Below, piece after piece: positions 16,033-24,832 of a stretch of DNA of 52,466 nt. The notes below the pieces were generated by a model. That model was not told where the DNA came from. It did not search any database and saw only the letters and a program-made list of their open reading frames with translations. How positions within the stretch are numbered: the stretch's first letter is position 1; the number at the start of each line of letters is the position of its first letter. The stretch comes from Fuerstiella sp. Its GTDB lineage: Bacteria > Planctomycetota > Planctomycetia > Planctomycetales > Planctomycetaceae. The DNA lies in NCBI GenBank assembly GCA_029941865.1, contig JAPYTO010000018.1:1-52466 (forward strand). Reading direction: 5' to 3'. The position numbers were made by a program, and so were the translations under genes.

Positions 16033-16506
16033 TCAAACGCTCGTCTGTGGAGCAGAAACAGATCTCTTCGAACGGACGTCGCCTGACTGAGTAGAAACCT
16101 CTCGTGGCACGTTTACAAGATTACCGCGTGGTTCGGCGTTCGACCGGAGATCCTCTGTTGACCGTCCGTTACCTTCTTCGCTGTCGGGCGATTCAATATC
16201 GCATGAGCTGTCCAGAGGTGTCGGCAAGGGCAAATTTCCGGCTTCCATAAGTCGGTCAAATTCGCGGTCGTCGAATGTTGCGGCGGACGTGGCCATGATC
16301 CCGAAACCTCCGCCCAGCAGCATCAGTCCAACGATCATGCACAGTCCCACAGCCGGCAACGATAATCGTCCGTTGACACCGAGATTCTGCAACGTTCCCG
16401 CAGCGACCATCAACATTGTGGCAACTCCACAGGCGCTGAGGACTAAGCCCGTCAGAAATCGGAGTTTCCTCATCGGCCTGGAATCACGTGGTGTGCTTGT
16501 CTTCAT
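16033..16506 (-). CDS. Small membrane protein of unknown function
   Basis: About 157 residues from ATG 16506 (MKTSTPRDSRP). Two membrane helices are visible, FLTGLVLSACGVATMLMVAAG and VGLCMIVGLMLLGGGFGIMA, joined by a short loop. A hydrophilic C-terminal tail of about 80 residues follows, rich in Ser, Glu, Asp and Arg. I do not recognise a family. GGGAG lies about 10 bases before the chosen start; an in-frame upstream start at 16545 would add 13 basic residues. It is convergent with the phosphatidyltransferase and separated from the divergent coiled-coil gene by about 335 bases (16507-16841), in which I see no gene. Confidence 0.6.
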   Translation of the reverse strand: MKTSTPRDSRPMRKLRFLTGLVLSACGVATMLMVAAGTLQNLGVNGRLSLPAVGLCMIVGLMLLGGGFGIMATSAATFDDREFDRLMEAGNLPLPTPLDSSCDIESPDSEEGNGRSTEDLRSNAEPRGNLVNVPREVSTQSGDVRSKRSVSAPQTSV

Positions 16507-16841
16507 CCTTCTTGTCTCCCGTCCTGTAAGTAGACACCTTTCCACAACCGAAAAACCGAAACGGTTGTCGCGTGCTCCGCGAATTCACCGTCACCAACGT
16601 GATCCAGCTTCGCGTGGTTCAAACAATTGTGCCAGGAATCTGCCACTCTCGTCGAAGTACAGGATTCGGCGCTGCGAAAACGCTGGCATTTAGCGGATTT
16701 GCGGTGCTCCGGCCCTTTTTTGAAGAATCTGCCGAAATGCAGCCAGGCTTTCTGAAGCAACGGCGAATCAGGCGTGTGGCGAGTGTTCATGTCACAAGTG
16801 TGTGTGTTTCCCATGGTACGTGAGGTTTAGGAGAGAATACG

Positions 16842-17654
16842 ATGTTAAAGAAAATGGTTATCGGTTCGCTGGCTACGACACTTGTCGCCGGGTTTATTTT
16901 CGGAAAGGACATGTTCAGCTACGCTACCACGGCATGTACTAATGTTCGAGACGCAGTGAAATCCGAAATTACTCCGGAATTTGAGCTGGCTCGGATTCGC
17001 AATGAAATTGACAAACTCATGCCGGAGATTCGTCAGCACATGACAGTGGTGGCCGAACAGAGTGTTGACGTCAAGGACCTTGAACGAGACATCACGAAGA
17101 AAGAATCTAATCTGGCTGGCCAAAGGGAAGCGATTCTCGCTCTGCGAGGCGATCTCACCAGCGCACACGATAAGTTCACTTACCGCCATGTGTCGTACAC
17201 TCGCGGTGAAGTGGAATCTGACCTGTCCCAGCGTTTCGAAGCATTTCGCGTGGGCGAAGACGCCGTGACTCGTGATCGCCAGATCCTGTCCGCTCAGCGG
17301 CAGACTCTGCGAGCCAATCAGCAGAAACTGGACAGCATGTTGGGACGAAAGCAGGAACTGTCTGTGCTGGTGTCTCAGGTGGAAGCTCGACTGAAGACAA
17401 TTCAGGCAGCTGAGGCGGTCAACAACATCGAAGTCGACGACACGAAGCTCACTCGCGTTGAGGGCCTGATCAAGGACCTGAATCACGCCCTGGACGTAAG
17501 GGAATCTCTGCTGGAAACAGAAGGCCATGTCATGGGCCGCATTCCGGTTGAAGTCGATTCAGTTGAGCTGCAGACTGATGTTGTGACAGAAATCGATCAG
17601 CACTTCGGCCTCGTTTCTGACGAAGCCGAAGCAAATAGTAACAGCTCAATCTGA
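16842..17654 (+). CDS. Membrane-anchored coiled-coil protein
   Basis: A 270-residue protein starting with one hydrophobic segment (VIGSLATTLVAGFIFG). Long amphipathic heptad-type helices follow, about 45-215, for example IRNEIDKLMPEIRQHM, VKDLERDITKKESNL and LRANQQKLDSMLGRKQELSVL. An acidic tail follows. Similar single-pass coiled-coil proteins are common in planctomycetes and loosely resemble PspA, but I cannot assign a function. The start has an excellent ribosome binding site, AGGAGAG. A strong terminator lies 120 bases after its stop, so it forms its own transcription unit upstream of the FHA-kinase genes. Confidence 0.75.
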   Translation: MLKKMVIGSLATTLVAGFIFGKDMFSYATTACTNVRDAVKSEITPEFELARIRNEIDKLMPEIRQHMTVVAEQSVDVKDLERDITKKESNLAGQREAILALRGDLTSAHDKFTYRHVSYTRGEVESDLSQRFEAFRVGEDAVTRDRQILSAQRQTLRANQQKLDSMLGRKQELSVLVSQVEARLKTIQAAEAVNNIEVDDTKLTRVEGLIKDLNHALDVRESLLETEGHVMGRIPVEVDSVELQTDVVTEIDQHFGLVSDEAEANSNSSI

Positions 17655-17775
17655 GTCAGCATTCTGACTGTGCCGGCAACGGCACGTCACTGCGTCAGCG
17701 ATTCTGAGAGTCGCGTCGAATCAGATTCAGCATGGCAGGACGGGAAACCTACCGCTGATCCGGGACACACACCTG

Positions 17776-17810
17776 CTCCGGGCTCAAAGGCTTGAGCTCG
17801 GAGTATTTTT
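17776..17810 (+). terminator. Rho-independent terminator
   Basis: CTCCGGGCTCAA pairs with TTGAGCTCGGAG across the 4-base loop AGGC with a single wobble, and is followed directly by TATTTTT. It ends the transcription unit of the coiled-coil gene (16842-17654). Confidence 0.85.
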
Positions 17811-17918
17811 ATTCGGTAAATTGATTCGAATTACGAACAATACTGATCTGAATCAAACAAATTCTCGTTCCGACAAAGTCACTTCGGAACGAATATCACC
17901 CTTCGACAACTCGGTACA

Positions 17919-18632
17919 ATGAACTCGGGCACTCTTCAACTGGATAGTCAACGCCGGCAAAATCGCTGGTATTGTGATACCTGCGTGCCCGCACAGGGGG
18001 TGACTCTTAAGGCTCTTGAGGGGGAAATGGTGGCGACGAGTCCCTGCAAAAAGTACATGCTGTGGATCGACGGAGTCGGTGCGTGGCAATTGTGCGTTGG
18101 CGAGTCGTTTATTGTCGGTGCACCATCTTTTGAAAAAAAATCTGCTGACATCGCCCTGCTGGCAAATATCTCGCGAATTCACGCTTCTATCAAACGCAAC
18201 AGCGAAGAATGGCGTCTGACGGCTCATCAGCCGACGACCGTTTCCGGACGGACAGTCGAGCAGGACACGGTTCTTCGTAGTGGTGATGAAATCCGGCTGG
18301 CGGAACGAGTGCGACTGGGGTTTCGGATTCCCAGTATTCTCAGCACTTCTGCTGTTATCGACTTCGAAAGTGATCATCGACCATCACACAGCGTTGACGG
18401 TATTATACTGCTGGCGGATCATTGTCTGCTGGGGCCACGGCGAGACCACCATATTCGTTGCACGCACTGGCCCGACGTTGTCGTCTTGTTTTTGAACGAA
18501 GGAAAGCTGCGTTGTCGGTCGAAGGCTGCTCTCAGTGTCGACGGACAAGTTGCGGCGGATTCCATCGAGCTCAAACATGGTTGTGTCGTAACAGGAGAAG
18601 AACTCAGATTTCGAGTCGAACAGATGGAGTAG
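17919..18632 (+). CDS. FHA-domain-like protein
   Basis: A 237-residue protein with a forkhead-associated-type core at about 58-145: ESFIVGAPSFEKKSADIALL, then SRIHASIKR and EEWRLTAHQPTTVSGRTV, matching the strand pattern in which R, S and H near the loops bind phosphothreonine. The N-terminal C-x2-C (WYCDTCVP) might be half of a small metal site. A second region (VDGIILLADHCLLGP, DGQVAADSIELKHGCVVTGEELRFRV) looks like a partial repeat of the FHA fold. It lies 77 bases before the Ser/Thr kinase gene, in the same direction, so it could read phosphothreonines made by that kinase; this is inference from context. No clear ribosome binding site is seen at the chosen ATG. Confidence 0.7.
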   Translation: MNSGTLQLDSQRRQNRWYCDTCVPAQGVTLKALEGEMVATSPCKKYMLWIDGVGAWQLCVGESFIVGAPSFEKKSADIALLANISRIHASIKRNSEEWRLTAHQPTTVSGRTVEQDTVLRSGDEIRLAERVRLGFRIPSILSTSAVIDFESDHRPSHSVDGIILLADHCLLGPRRDHHIRCTHWPDVVVLFLNEGKLRCRSKAALSVDGQVAADSIELKHGCVVTGEELRFRVEQME

Positions 18633-18709
18633 AGTGCGGCACTCAGTAGATCCTGGAAATTCAGGCAAACACGCGAAAAACGAAACGAAAACCGGGTCGG
18701 ACTTAAGTT

Positions 18710-20725
18710 ATGAAATTCACCTTTGCACCAGAAGCGCGTCCTCTTGATGGATACACCATCAAGCGTGCCGTCCACCGGGGTGGATTTGGCGAGGTGTACT
18801 ATGCTTTGAGCGACGCAGGCAAGGAAGTCGCTCTCAAGCTGCTGAACAATAACCTGGAAATTGAGCTTCGTGGTGTCAGGCAGTGCCTTAATCTCAAGCA
18901 TCCCAACCTCGTCACGATCTTCGATATCAAACAGGACGGTGACAACGACCACTGGGTCATCATGGAGTTTGTCAGTGGTCGCGGCCTTTATGAGGTGCTG
19001 CGAGACTACCCCAATGGCATGCCGTTGGAAGAAGTACTCTTCTGGCTCGGCGGAATAACGGCCGGACTCAGCTTTCTGCACGACCGCGGTATCGTACATC
19101 GCGACCTCAAGCCCGCCAACGTATTTCAGGATCCTGGTGGTGTCAAAATCGGCGACGTTGGGCTGTCGAAGTACATTTCAGAAAGCCGCCGTAGCGCTCA
19201 GACACAGAGTGTTGGCACGGTCTACTACATGGCTCCTGAAGTTGCCAAAGGCCGATACGGCCGAGAAGTCGATGTCTACGCCATGGGCATCATGCTGTAC
19301 GAAATGATCACCGGCAAAGTGCCGTTCGATGGTCAGACAACGGCCGAAATACTGATGAAGCATCTTACGGCGGAACCGGACTTATCCTGTCTCCCCGCAG
19401 AGATGCGTCCGGTTCTGGCAGCGGCTCTGGAAAAAGATCCGGACCAGCGGACCGGCAGCATTGAAGAACTTCAACGACAGTTTCGCAATGTCGTCCAGAC
19501 TGCCGACATGGCCGCTCCCGTTCCTCTGGCAAAGTCGGCACACGCAGCAGCACCAACAGCCGGAAAACGCGCCGCACATGTGCAAACGCCGGAATCTGCA
19601 ACCGTCGTCGACGTTGACATTCAGTCCGCGAACCCCGCCCCCACTGGCATTGCTGCTGTTGTTGGACTCTGGAACGCAATTCCCACGCCATTGCAGTGGG
19701 TCATTGGCGGTGCCGGGGCATTGCTGATTCTGGAATCCGGGATGTTGCGTTCGGTCGCGGTCGGCGGCATGATTGGCGGAGCCGCGTATCTGGGTTACAA
19801 GATCCTGAGCATTTTTGGGGGCGAACCATTTCGTACGAAATCAACGCCCCATCAGGCTGCTCCCATTCGGCCTGCTGCTGCTCCACCTCGCGGTCAGAGA
19901 CCTGCGTCGCCGGCAGCGGAGACCAGAGTCCCATCGGATCCCATTCCGGCGCGAAGGTACGCACGAAATACTCGAGACCGGAATTATACACCAGCGACGC
20001 TTCGAAAAATTTCGAAAACTCATCGCGCCACCGATATGACGACGTCGATCACCGTGTCGCTGGCCGCATCGGCCCTGGTGACCACGGCCGTCTTTCTTAC
20101 GACCGATTTATTAATTGACAGCGCTCAAGCCGTCTATTTTGCCGCCATCACAATGCTGGCATCGTGGGCGCTCATTATTCCGTCGAAAATCTGGGAAGGT
20201 CGTAGGGGCGACAGTTTCACGCGGAGACTGTGTCTTGGCACTCTTGGGCTGGGTGTCGGTTTTCTGGCAGCCGTGCTGCCGGAGTATCTGCTCATCAGTC
20301 ATGACGTACCGTTTCACGGCGGTTTCAATGGTGGCCCTGTGCTCGTTGGTCGTGTTGCGGTTGCTGACGGAACGGGCTTTCCGACGGTCGCCTGCTTCAT
20401 GATATTTTTTGCGGCTTTGTTTTCTGCCCGACGCTGGTGGTGGCAGGTCGACAGTTTTCGCAAAGCGCGGTTTCGAGTTTCCAGCGCGTTGTTCACTCTG
20501 GTGATTGGCGTCGTGATTGCGGCGGTGCTGCAGAAGTTTTCTTTCCCGGAAGCTCTGGGAGCAACGTGGGCGCTGGCTATTTCGGCTGTCGTACAGTTAT
20601 CTGCAGGCTGGACTCCAGCCGAGGACAGAAGGCTTGCGCCGGCACCCGCACCGGACAAAACACCCGACAGGTCGGTCAATCCACCTGCTCACATGGCCAA
20701 GGCCGAGCAGGCGTCATTCAATTGA
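18710..20725 (+). CDS. Ser/Thr protein kinase with multi-pass membrane C-terminus
   Basis: The 671-residue protein has a Hanks-type kinase domain at 14-270: glycine loop GGFGEVY (24-30), lysine K43 in VALK, HRDLKPANV (130-138), and APEV near 175. The Mg-binding loop reads D-V-G (149-151) rather than D-F-G; the essential aspartate is kept. An Ala/Pro-rich linker follows, then a membrane region near 325-370 (VIGGAGALLILESG), a basic spacer, and a second block of about four helices from residue 445 onward. The tail after 645 is hydrophilic. It is the middle gene of an FHA-kinase-membrane protein set, which suggests envelope-linked phosphosignalling. Start ATG 18710 is directly upstream of the conserved domain. 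Confidence 0.9.
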   Translation: MKFTFAPEARPLDGYTIKRAVHRGGFGEVYYALSDAGKEVALKLLNNNLEIELRGVRQCLNLKHPNLVTIFDIKQDGDNDHWVIMEFVSGRGLYEVLRDYPNGMPLEEVLFWLGGITAGLSFLHDRGIVHRDLKPANVFQDPGGVKIGDVGLSKYISESRRSAQTQSVGTVYYMAPEVAKGRYGREVDVYAMGIMLYEMITGKVPFDGQTTAEILMKHLTAEPDLSCLPAEMRPVLAAALEKDPDQRTGSIEELQRQFRNVVQTADMAAPVPLAKSAHAAAPTAGKRAAHVQTPESATVVDVDIQSANPAPTGIAAVVGLWNAIPTPLQWVIGGAGALLILESGMLRSVAVGGMIGGAAYLGYKILSIFGGEPFRTKSTPHQAAPIRPAAAPPRGQRPASPAAETRVPSDPIPARRYARNTRDRNYTPATLRKISKTHRATDMTTSITVSLAASALVTTAVFLTTDLLIDSAQAVYFAAITMLASWALIIPSKIWEGRRGDSFTRRLCLGTLGLGVGFLAAVLPEYLLISHDVPFHGGFNGGPVLVGRVAVADGTGFPTVACFMIFFAALFSARRWWWQVDSFRKARFRVSSALFTLVIGVVIAAVLQKFSFPEALGATWALAISAVVQLSAGWTPAEDRRLAPAPAPDKTPDRSVNPPAHMAKAEQASFN

Positions 20726-20807
20726 GAATGAATCGTGTTGCTCGTCGCGGAATTCAGGCAGTCGCAATGTACAGGTCATCACAACAGAAAGTCGGAGCAA
20801 ATCTATC

Positions 20808-22034
20808 ATGATTACGCTGATGATTTTCGTCGTCGTTGGTTTTCTGCTGCTGTCGGGGCTGTTTGCGCATCGCCGCAGTATTTTTCATGCGGCCGGTGTT
20901 GCAGTGGCCATCTGCGTTGGCCTGGCTTTGGTGTTCTCCGTTTTTTATATGGGGAAGATTACGCTGGAGCCGCCCGATTCCAGGCTAACAGCGATGGTCA
21001 ATGATAACAGTAGTGAACTCCCTGGAGTCCGCATGTCGAATGAACGTGCGCACGAAACCGGAATCACGACCGTCCTGTCGACATCACAGTCCGGGGCAGT
21101 ACAGCAACTGGAAAACGGTGATATGCTCGTATTGCCGTTGTCTCAGGACTTCCTGGCTGGACTGCTGGGCCCGGAGGGCGCAGCAGCCGTTGCAAAGTTG
21201 AATGCATCCATTTCGCCGGAACTGCGACAGGCCTATGCCCTCATTCCGTTGTCCGCAACAGCGCCGCAGCCAGCCAGCCCTGTGATTCGACACGCTGGCG
21301 GAATCCGCACCTTCCTGGCGGCGCTATCACATGTATGGACCGCTGCAACTCCGGAACCTCACCTGACGGCAGAAGCGAACATCGAACCGGCTGTTTCCCG
21401 GGATTCGTCGCGGTCGTCGGAGCCACCGGAATGGATCGACAATCCTGGTATTGGGCAAACGGTCGTGCAGTCGCAGTTCGTCGAAGCCAGCATCCCCGCG
21501 GCAGAAGCGTTGAGACCAGCCATCGTTGAAGCGTTGAGGCACAGAGTGACCGGATTGGTTTCCCGCAGGTTTGCCGCAGACGACGGTTGGGAAAAGGTGG
21601 TGGAACTGGCGGTGACGGATCACGCTATTCGCAATTCCTCCAGGAAGACCTGGACCCGCACTGAAGTGATTGACGCCGTGGGCAGTCCGACTCAGATGCG
21701 CAAGACATACGCTTTGATTGAGTTCCCGGAAGAATTCGAAGAACAGATTCTGGGCGACATCGAGACCGCACTAAAGAGGAATCGCGTCACAGCCCTGTGC
21801 ATTACACTGGGCATCGTTTGGCTCTGCGCAGTGCTGCTGAACTTAGCCTTTCGCGCTGGACAACATGGAACGTTTCTCAGGAAGCTTGCCACGGTGCCGG
21901 TGATGGGGTTGCTGATCCTGCCGTGTGTCCTTGCCTTTGTTTTCATGACCAGCGCCATGGCCAGCGGTCGGACATTCGATTTCAGTTGGTCCGAAAACCG
22001 CATCAGCTGCGTGGTTGACCGCGTTGGCAAGTAA
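20808..22034 (+). CDS. Membrane protein of unknown function
   Basis: I start this at ATG 20808 (MITLMIFVVVGFLLLSG), preceded by GGAG, giving 408 residues; the frame is open upstream, but that part lies over the end of the kinase gene in another frame. Two N-terminal membrane helices are followed by a long probably periplasmic domain (about 50-340) with no motif I recognise. Two C-terminal helices follow (VTALCITLGIVWLCAVLLNLAF and TVPVMGLLILPCVLAFVFM). It follows the kinase by 82 bases in the same direction and is probably co-transcribed. A role as a substrate or sensor of the kinase is possible but only from context. Confidence 0.75.
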   Translation: MITLMIFVVVGFLLLSGLFAHRRSIFHAAGVAVAICVGLALVFSVFYMGKITLEPPDSRLTAMVNDNSSELPGVRMSNERAHETGITTVLSTSQSGAVQQLENGDMLVLPLSQDFLAGLLGPEGAAAVAKLNASISPELRQAYALIPLSATAPQPASPVIRHAGGIRTFLAALSHVWTAATPEPHLTAEANIEPAVSRDSSRSSEPPEWIDNPGIGQTVVQSQFVEASIPAAEALRPAIVEALRHRVTGLVSRRFAADDGWEKVVELAVTDHAIRNSSRKTWTRTEVIDAVGSPTQMRKTYALIEFPEEFEEQILGDIETALKRNRVTALCITLGIVWLCAVLLNLAFRAGQHGTFLRKLATVPVMGLLILPCVLAFVFMTSAMASGRTFDFSWSENRISCVVDRVGK

Positions 22035-22150
22035 GATTAATGCCCCGCAGAGTATAGCCGTTGTCGATAACAGCTTCCTCTGCTGGTTGAGAGCAACACT
22101 CACAATGTATCCTGTGCCACGTCAGAACGTGCGTTCATGCTGGCTCGCTT

Positions 22151-22348
22151 TCAATCCGTGCAGGTCGCTTTTTCCCAGTCGTTCGTGAAGTACTCGGCAC
22201 CGTCTTCGGCCGCAGCAGCTTTAAGCAATTCAAGTCGCCGACCGCAAAGCGACTCGATCGCAGCGTCATCGGGACAACCGCGAATCTCCCGACGATACGG
22301 CAATCCGATAAAGCCGGTGGCGCCCAACACGGCAATCCTGAATTTCAT
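22151..22348 (-). pseudogene. Remnant of a Gfo/Idh/MocA-type oxidoreductase
   Basis: A 65-codon frame begins MKFRIAVLGATGFIGLPYRR and continues with REIRGCPDDAAIESLCGRR and AAAAEDGAEYFTNDW. This is the N-terminal Rossmann segment of a Gfo/Idh/MocA NAD-dependent sugar dehydrogenase, including the dinucleotide-binding glycines. It stops there; the remaining 280 or so residues that the family needs are not found downstream. It looks like the stump of a deleted gene. Bases 22035-22150 and 22349-22516 around it hold no recognisable gene. Confidence 0.55.
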
Positions 22349-22516
22349 GTTTGTGCTTTGTCAGAGCTCGAGTATTGGGATTGGTCTGATGGGAGCTCGG
22401 CTGTTCTGACCGAGCAGGTGCAGCAGTCGAAGTCTTCATGGGATGGTCAGCGCAAATTCGGTGTTTCACTTCCCGATGTAGTCCACTTCAGTTGAATGTT
22501 GATGCAGCTTCAGGTT

Positions 22517-23248
22517 CTACTTCAGAATCTTCAGACGCAGATCCTTGAAATGAACAATCATGTCGGGGTCGTGCAACTGAAGCTGGATCATGCCCTTGTG
22601 CAGTCGCCGTTCCGGGGCGAGGTATTCTGTAAACTCCGACGCCAACTTGCCGTTGATGTAGAACTGGAAGTGATTCTGTTTTGCAATTACCCGTACGTCG
22701 TTCCATTTTCTCTTCCTGATGTCGGCCTCCGTCAACCCGTTCTCGATCGGTGTGATCACAGGTTTGTCGTTTTCATCAATGATTAAGCGATCGCCCAGGA
22801 AACAACGATGTTCTGTGCGACCGGGAGTATGAAAATCCCACGCGCCAAGAACCTGCTTGCCGATCCCCAGGTGCCCAAGGTCGGCGTGATAACATTGGAA
22901 GTTGCGGCGACCCGTTGGGTCGGGAATTGCACGAATGCTTACACCGCTGTTGCCTTTGCCAGGGAATCGATAACTGAATCTGAGTTCAAAGTCGGCGATC
23001 TGTTTGTTTGCACTGTAGGTGAGGTAACCTCTGCTCTTGTCTCCGACACCGATCAGGATTCCGCCTTTCACCTCCCAGGCTGGGTCGGCTTTGGCGGGCA
23101 TCGCTTCCCAATCGTCCAGTGTCCTGCCATCGAAGATGGAAACGAAACCTGATTCTGCATCCGGGGGCTCGGCTGACGCACTGTCCGACGGACAGCATCC
23201 GAGCAGAAATACCGCCACCCAAATCACGACGTCATTACATTTGTTCAT
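22517..23248 (-). CDS. Exported DUF1080 (3-keto-disaccharide hydrolase-like) protein
   Basis: About 243 residues from ATG 23248. The first 27 form a signal peptide (VVIWVAVFLLGCCPSDSASA); the LLGC may act as a lipobox. The rest is a DUF1080 jelly-roll domain with the usual landmarks: FVSIFDGRTLDDWEA, WEVKGGILIG, FELRFSYRFPGKGNSGVSIRA, the KWNDVRVIAKQN block and KGMIQLQLHDPDMIVHFKDLRLK at the end. Some family members cleave 3-keto-glycosides, and planctomycetes carry many copies for glycan turnover. It would act in the periplasm or at the cell surface. The gene stands alone, with the repeat-rich gap 23249-23739 upstream. The listed frame could start 11 codons earlier at 23281, but that would bury the signal peptide. 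Confidence 0.88.
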   Translation of the reverse strand: MNKCNDVVIWVAVFLLGCCPSDSASAEPPDAESGFVSIFDGRTLDDWEAMPAKADPAWEVKGGILIGVGDKSRGYLTYSANKQIADFELRFSYRFPGKGNSGVSIRAIPDPTGRRNFQCYHADLGHLGIGKQVLGAWDFHTPGRTEHRCFLGDRLIIDENDKPVITPIENGLTEADIRKRKWNDVRVIAKQNHFQFYINGKLASEFTEYLAPERRLHKGMIQLQLHDPDMIVHFKDLRLKILK

Positions 23249-23501
23249 GCTCGGCCATCCCGATCGAAAACGCGGTCGCAAACCTGATCAGCAATACGCC
23301 GCCTTGTGCGCTACCATTAATGGACATTGATACGGCACGTAACATGTTACGGTGACGATACCGCAGCACAACCCACCATCAGTTCCACGGTTGCCCCACC
23401 GAAATTGCGCTGGGTGGCACCATTTGTTTGCCACAGGGCGACCCGCTGGATCGTCGCTGAATCTGAACGCGGTCGCCGCACCGCCAAATCCGGTGAGGAC
23501 A

Positions 23502-23631
23502 CTAGTGCATTGTCACAGTTAAATCTTCGGGTTGCAGATTCGTGGCGTAAGCTTCCAGCTTGCGATTCATAAGGAAAAACACACGGCAAGCAGGATGCTT
23601 ACCCCACTTTTTGACAGTGACAAAGCACTAG
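23502..23631. mobile_element. MITE-like inverted-repeat element in a CTAG site
   Basis: A 130-base element too short to code. The ends CTAGTGCATTGTCACAGT and the reverse complement of ACAGTGACAAAGCACTAG match at most positions. Inside, a second pair of arms, beginning GTGGCGTAAGCTTCC near 23551 and ending GGATGCTTACCCCAC near 23607, continues the foldback. Each end abuts CTAG, a target typical of IS630- and some IS5-type elements. The right-hand CTAG coincides with the first bases of the dispersed repeat at 23628, as if the element had inserted there. No transposase is nearby, so it would move only in trans. Confidence 0.6.
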
Positions 23632-23730
23632 AGCAGTCTACAAATCGACGGAACCAGTTGTGGCTCGTGGGGGCAGACGTTCTGCTATTGAAACACGTCA
23701 ACCGCGGCCATGAGCCAGCGAAATTCGCTG
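23628..23730 (+). repeat. Dispersed structured repeat R1, copy 1
   Basis: Full-length copy of about 103 bases. It differs from the copy at 48376-48479 at only about 12 positions. Three pairings are visible: an outer stem TGGCTCGTGG with CCATGAGCCA, an inner GCAG-ACGTT-CTGC hairpin, and a terminal perfect palindrome CAGCGAA-A-TTCGCTG (23716-23730). It lies between the DUF1080 gene and the 3' end of the sugar kinase gene. Confidence 0.75.
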
Positions 23731-23739
23731 TATTGATCG

Positions 23740-24831
23740 CTACCGTACAACCCGGCCGGACGCGGAACCCGTCATCAGTGCATCCACTTCCGCCCGGTTA
23801 CTGAAATTGAAGTCACCGAGAATGGAATGAGCCAGACATGAACTGGCCGTAGCGAATTGAAGAGCTTCTTCGGGACCGGCGTAGTCGTCATGGTTCAAGG
23901 CAAACAACAGGCCGGCGGCGAAGGCATCTCCGCCGCCAACGCGATCCACAATATTGCGAATCTGATACGGCTGATAGGTACCTTCCAGTTCCGGGGCAAA
24001 CATCGCTTTATCGGCGGAAACGTCAAACAGCATCGCGCCCCAGTTGTTGTGGCTGGCTGAAATACTTTCACGCAGAGTCGTGGCAACAAATTTGACGTTG
24101 GGGAAACGTGACACAACCTGGCGAGCGACACCCGGATAGGCTTGCACTTCGACGTTTCCGGAATCCACATCGGTGTGTCCGGCATGGATCCCCAGAACAT
24201 CGCCGCAGTCGCCTTCGTTGGCGATTAAGATGTCGACATGCGGCAGCACCCGAGCCATCGTTTCCGCTGCCAGCTGCTTCCGCTCGACGCCCGGTTTCCA
24301 GTTCCAGAGTTTCGCGCGATAGTTCAGGTCACACGAAACTCGCACGCCGGCGTCCTGTGCCCGTTGTACGGCCGCAATGGTGGCTTCTGCAGCGTGTTCT
24401 GATAACGCTGGAGTAATTCCGGACACGTGCAACGAATGCGCTCCGCTGAATGCGGTGTCCCAGTCATACTCAGCGGGTGCTGTCAGGCTGATGGTCGATC
24501 CGGCTCGGTCGTAGATGACGCGACTGGGGCGTTGGTTGGCTCCACTTTCCACAAAGTAGATGCCCATTCGTCCCGCGCTCGACCGAATCACATTGGCGGT
24601 GTCGACTCCCAGTCCCCGCAGCGTCGCAATACAGGCGTCAGTCAGGGGGCTGTCTGGCAGCGCAGAAACAAAGCCGACGTCGGCGCCCAGCATCGCCAAC
24701 GACGAGGCCACATTCGCCTCAGCGCCGGCAAACGTCACATCAATCGGCCCTGGCAGCGTTTGTTGAATTCGCAGAAATCCCGGCGGAGCCATCCGCATCA
24801 TGATTTCACCAAACGTCATGAATTGTGGCAT
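23740..24831 (-). CDS. PfkB-family sugar kinase, 2-keto-3-deoxygluconate kinase-like
   Basis: About 363 residues from ATG 24831, which lies one base after the stop of the DJ-1/PfpI gene. PfkB (ribokinase) features are MTFGEIMMRMAPPG at the start, FAGAEANVASSLAMLGADVGFVSALPDS in the substrate-binding lid, CDLNYRAKLW, an ATP-site segment, and DRVGGGDAFAAGL near 310, whose aspartate is the catalytic base. The GEIMMR start and the DLNYR block are typical of 2-keto-3-deoxygluconate kinases, so phosphorylation of KDG from uronate or pectin breakdown is likely, but other sugars cannot be excluded. The upstream in-frame start at 24888 lies inside the preceding gene. Cytoplasmic. Confidence 0.87.
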   Translation of the reverse strand: MPQFMTFGEIMMRMAPPGFLRIQQTLPGPIDVTFAGAEANVASSLAMLGADVGFVSALPDSPLTDACIATLRGLGVDTANVIRSSAGRMGIYFVESGANQRPSRVIYDRAGSTISLTAPAEYDWDTAFSGAHSLHVSGITPALSEHAAEATIAAVQRAQDAGVRVSCDLNYRAKLWNWKPGVERKQLAAETMARVLPHVDILIANEGDCGDVLGIHAGHTDVDSGNVEVQAYPGVARQVVSRFPNVKFVATTLRESISASHNNWGAMLFDVSADKAMFAPELEGTYQPYQIRNIVDRVGGGDAFAAGLLFALNHDDYAGPEEALQFATASSCLAHSILGDFNFSNRAEVDALMTGSASGRVVR

Positions 24832-24832
24832 G

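Noticed and set aside
16842-17528. 227-codon minus-strand frame opposite the coiled-coil gene
   Set aside because: It is the antisense shadow of the coiled-coil gene, which has the strong ribosome binding site and terminator.
20517-20807. Upstream extension of the membrane protein frame at 20808
   Set aside because: It overlaps the end of the kinase gene in another frame and reads as Arg/Ser-rich shadow sequence.
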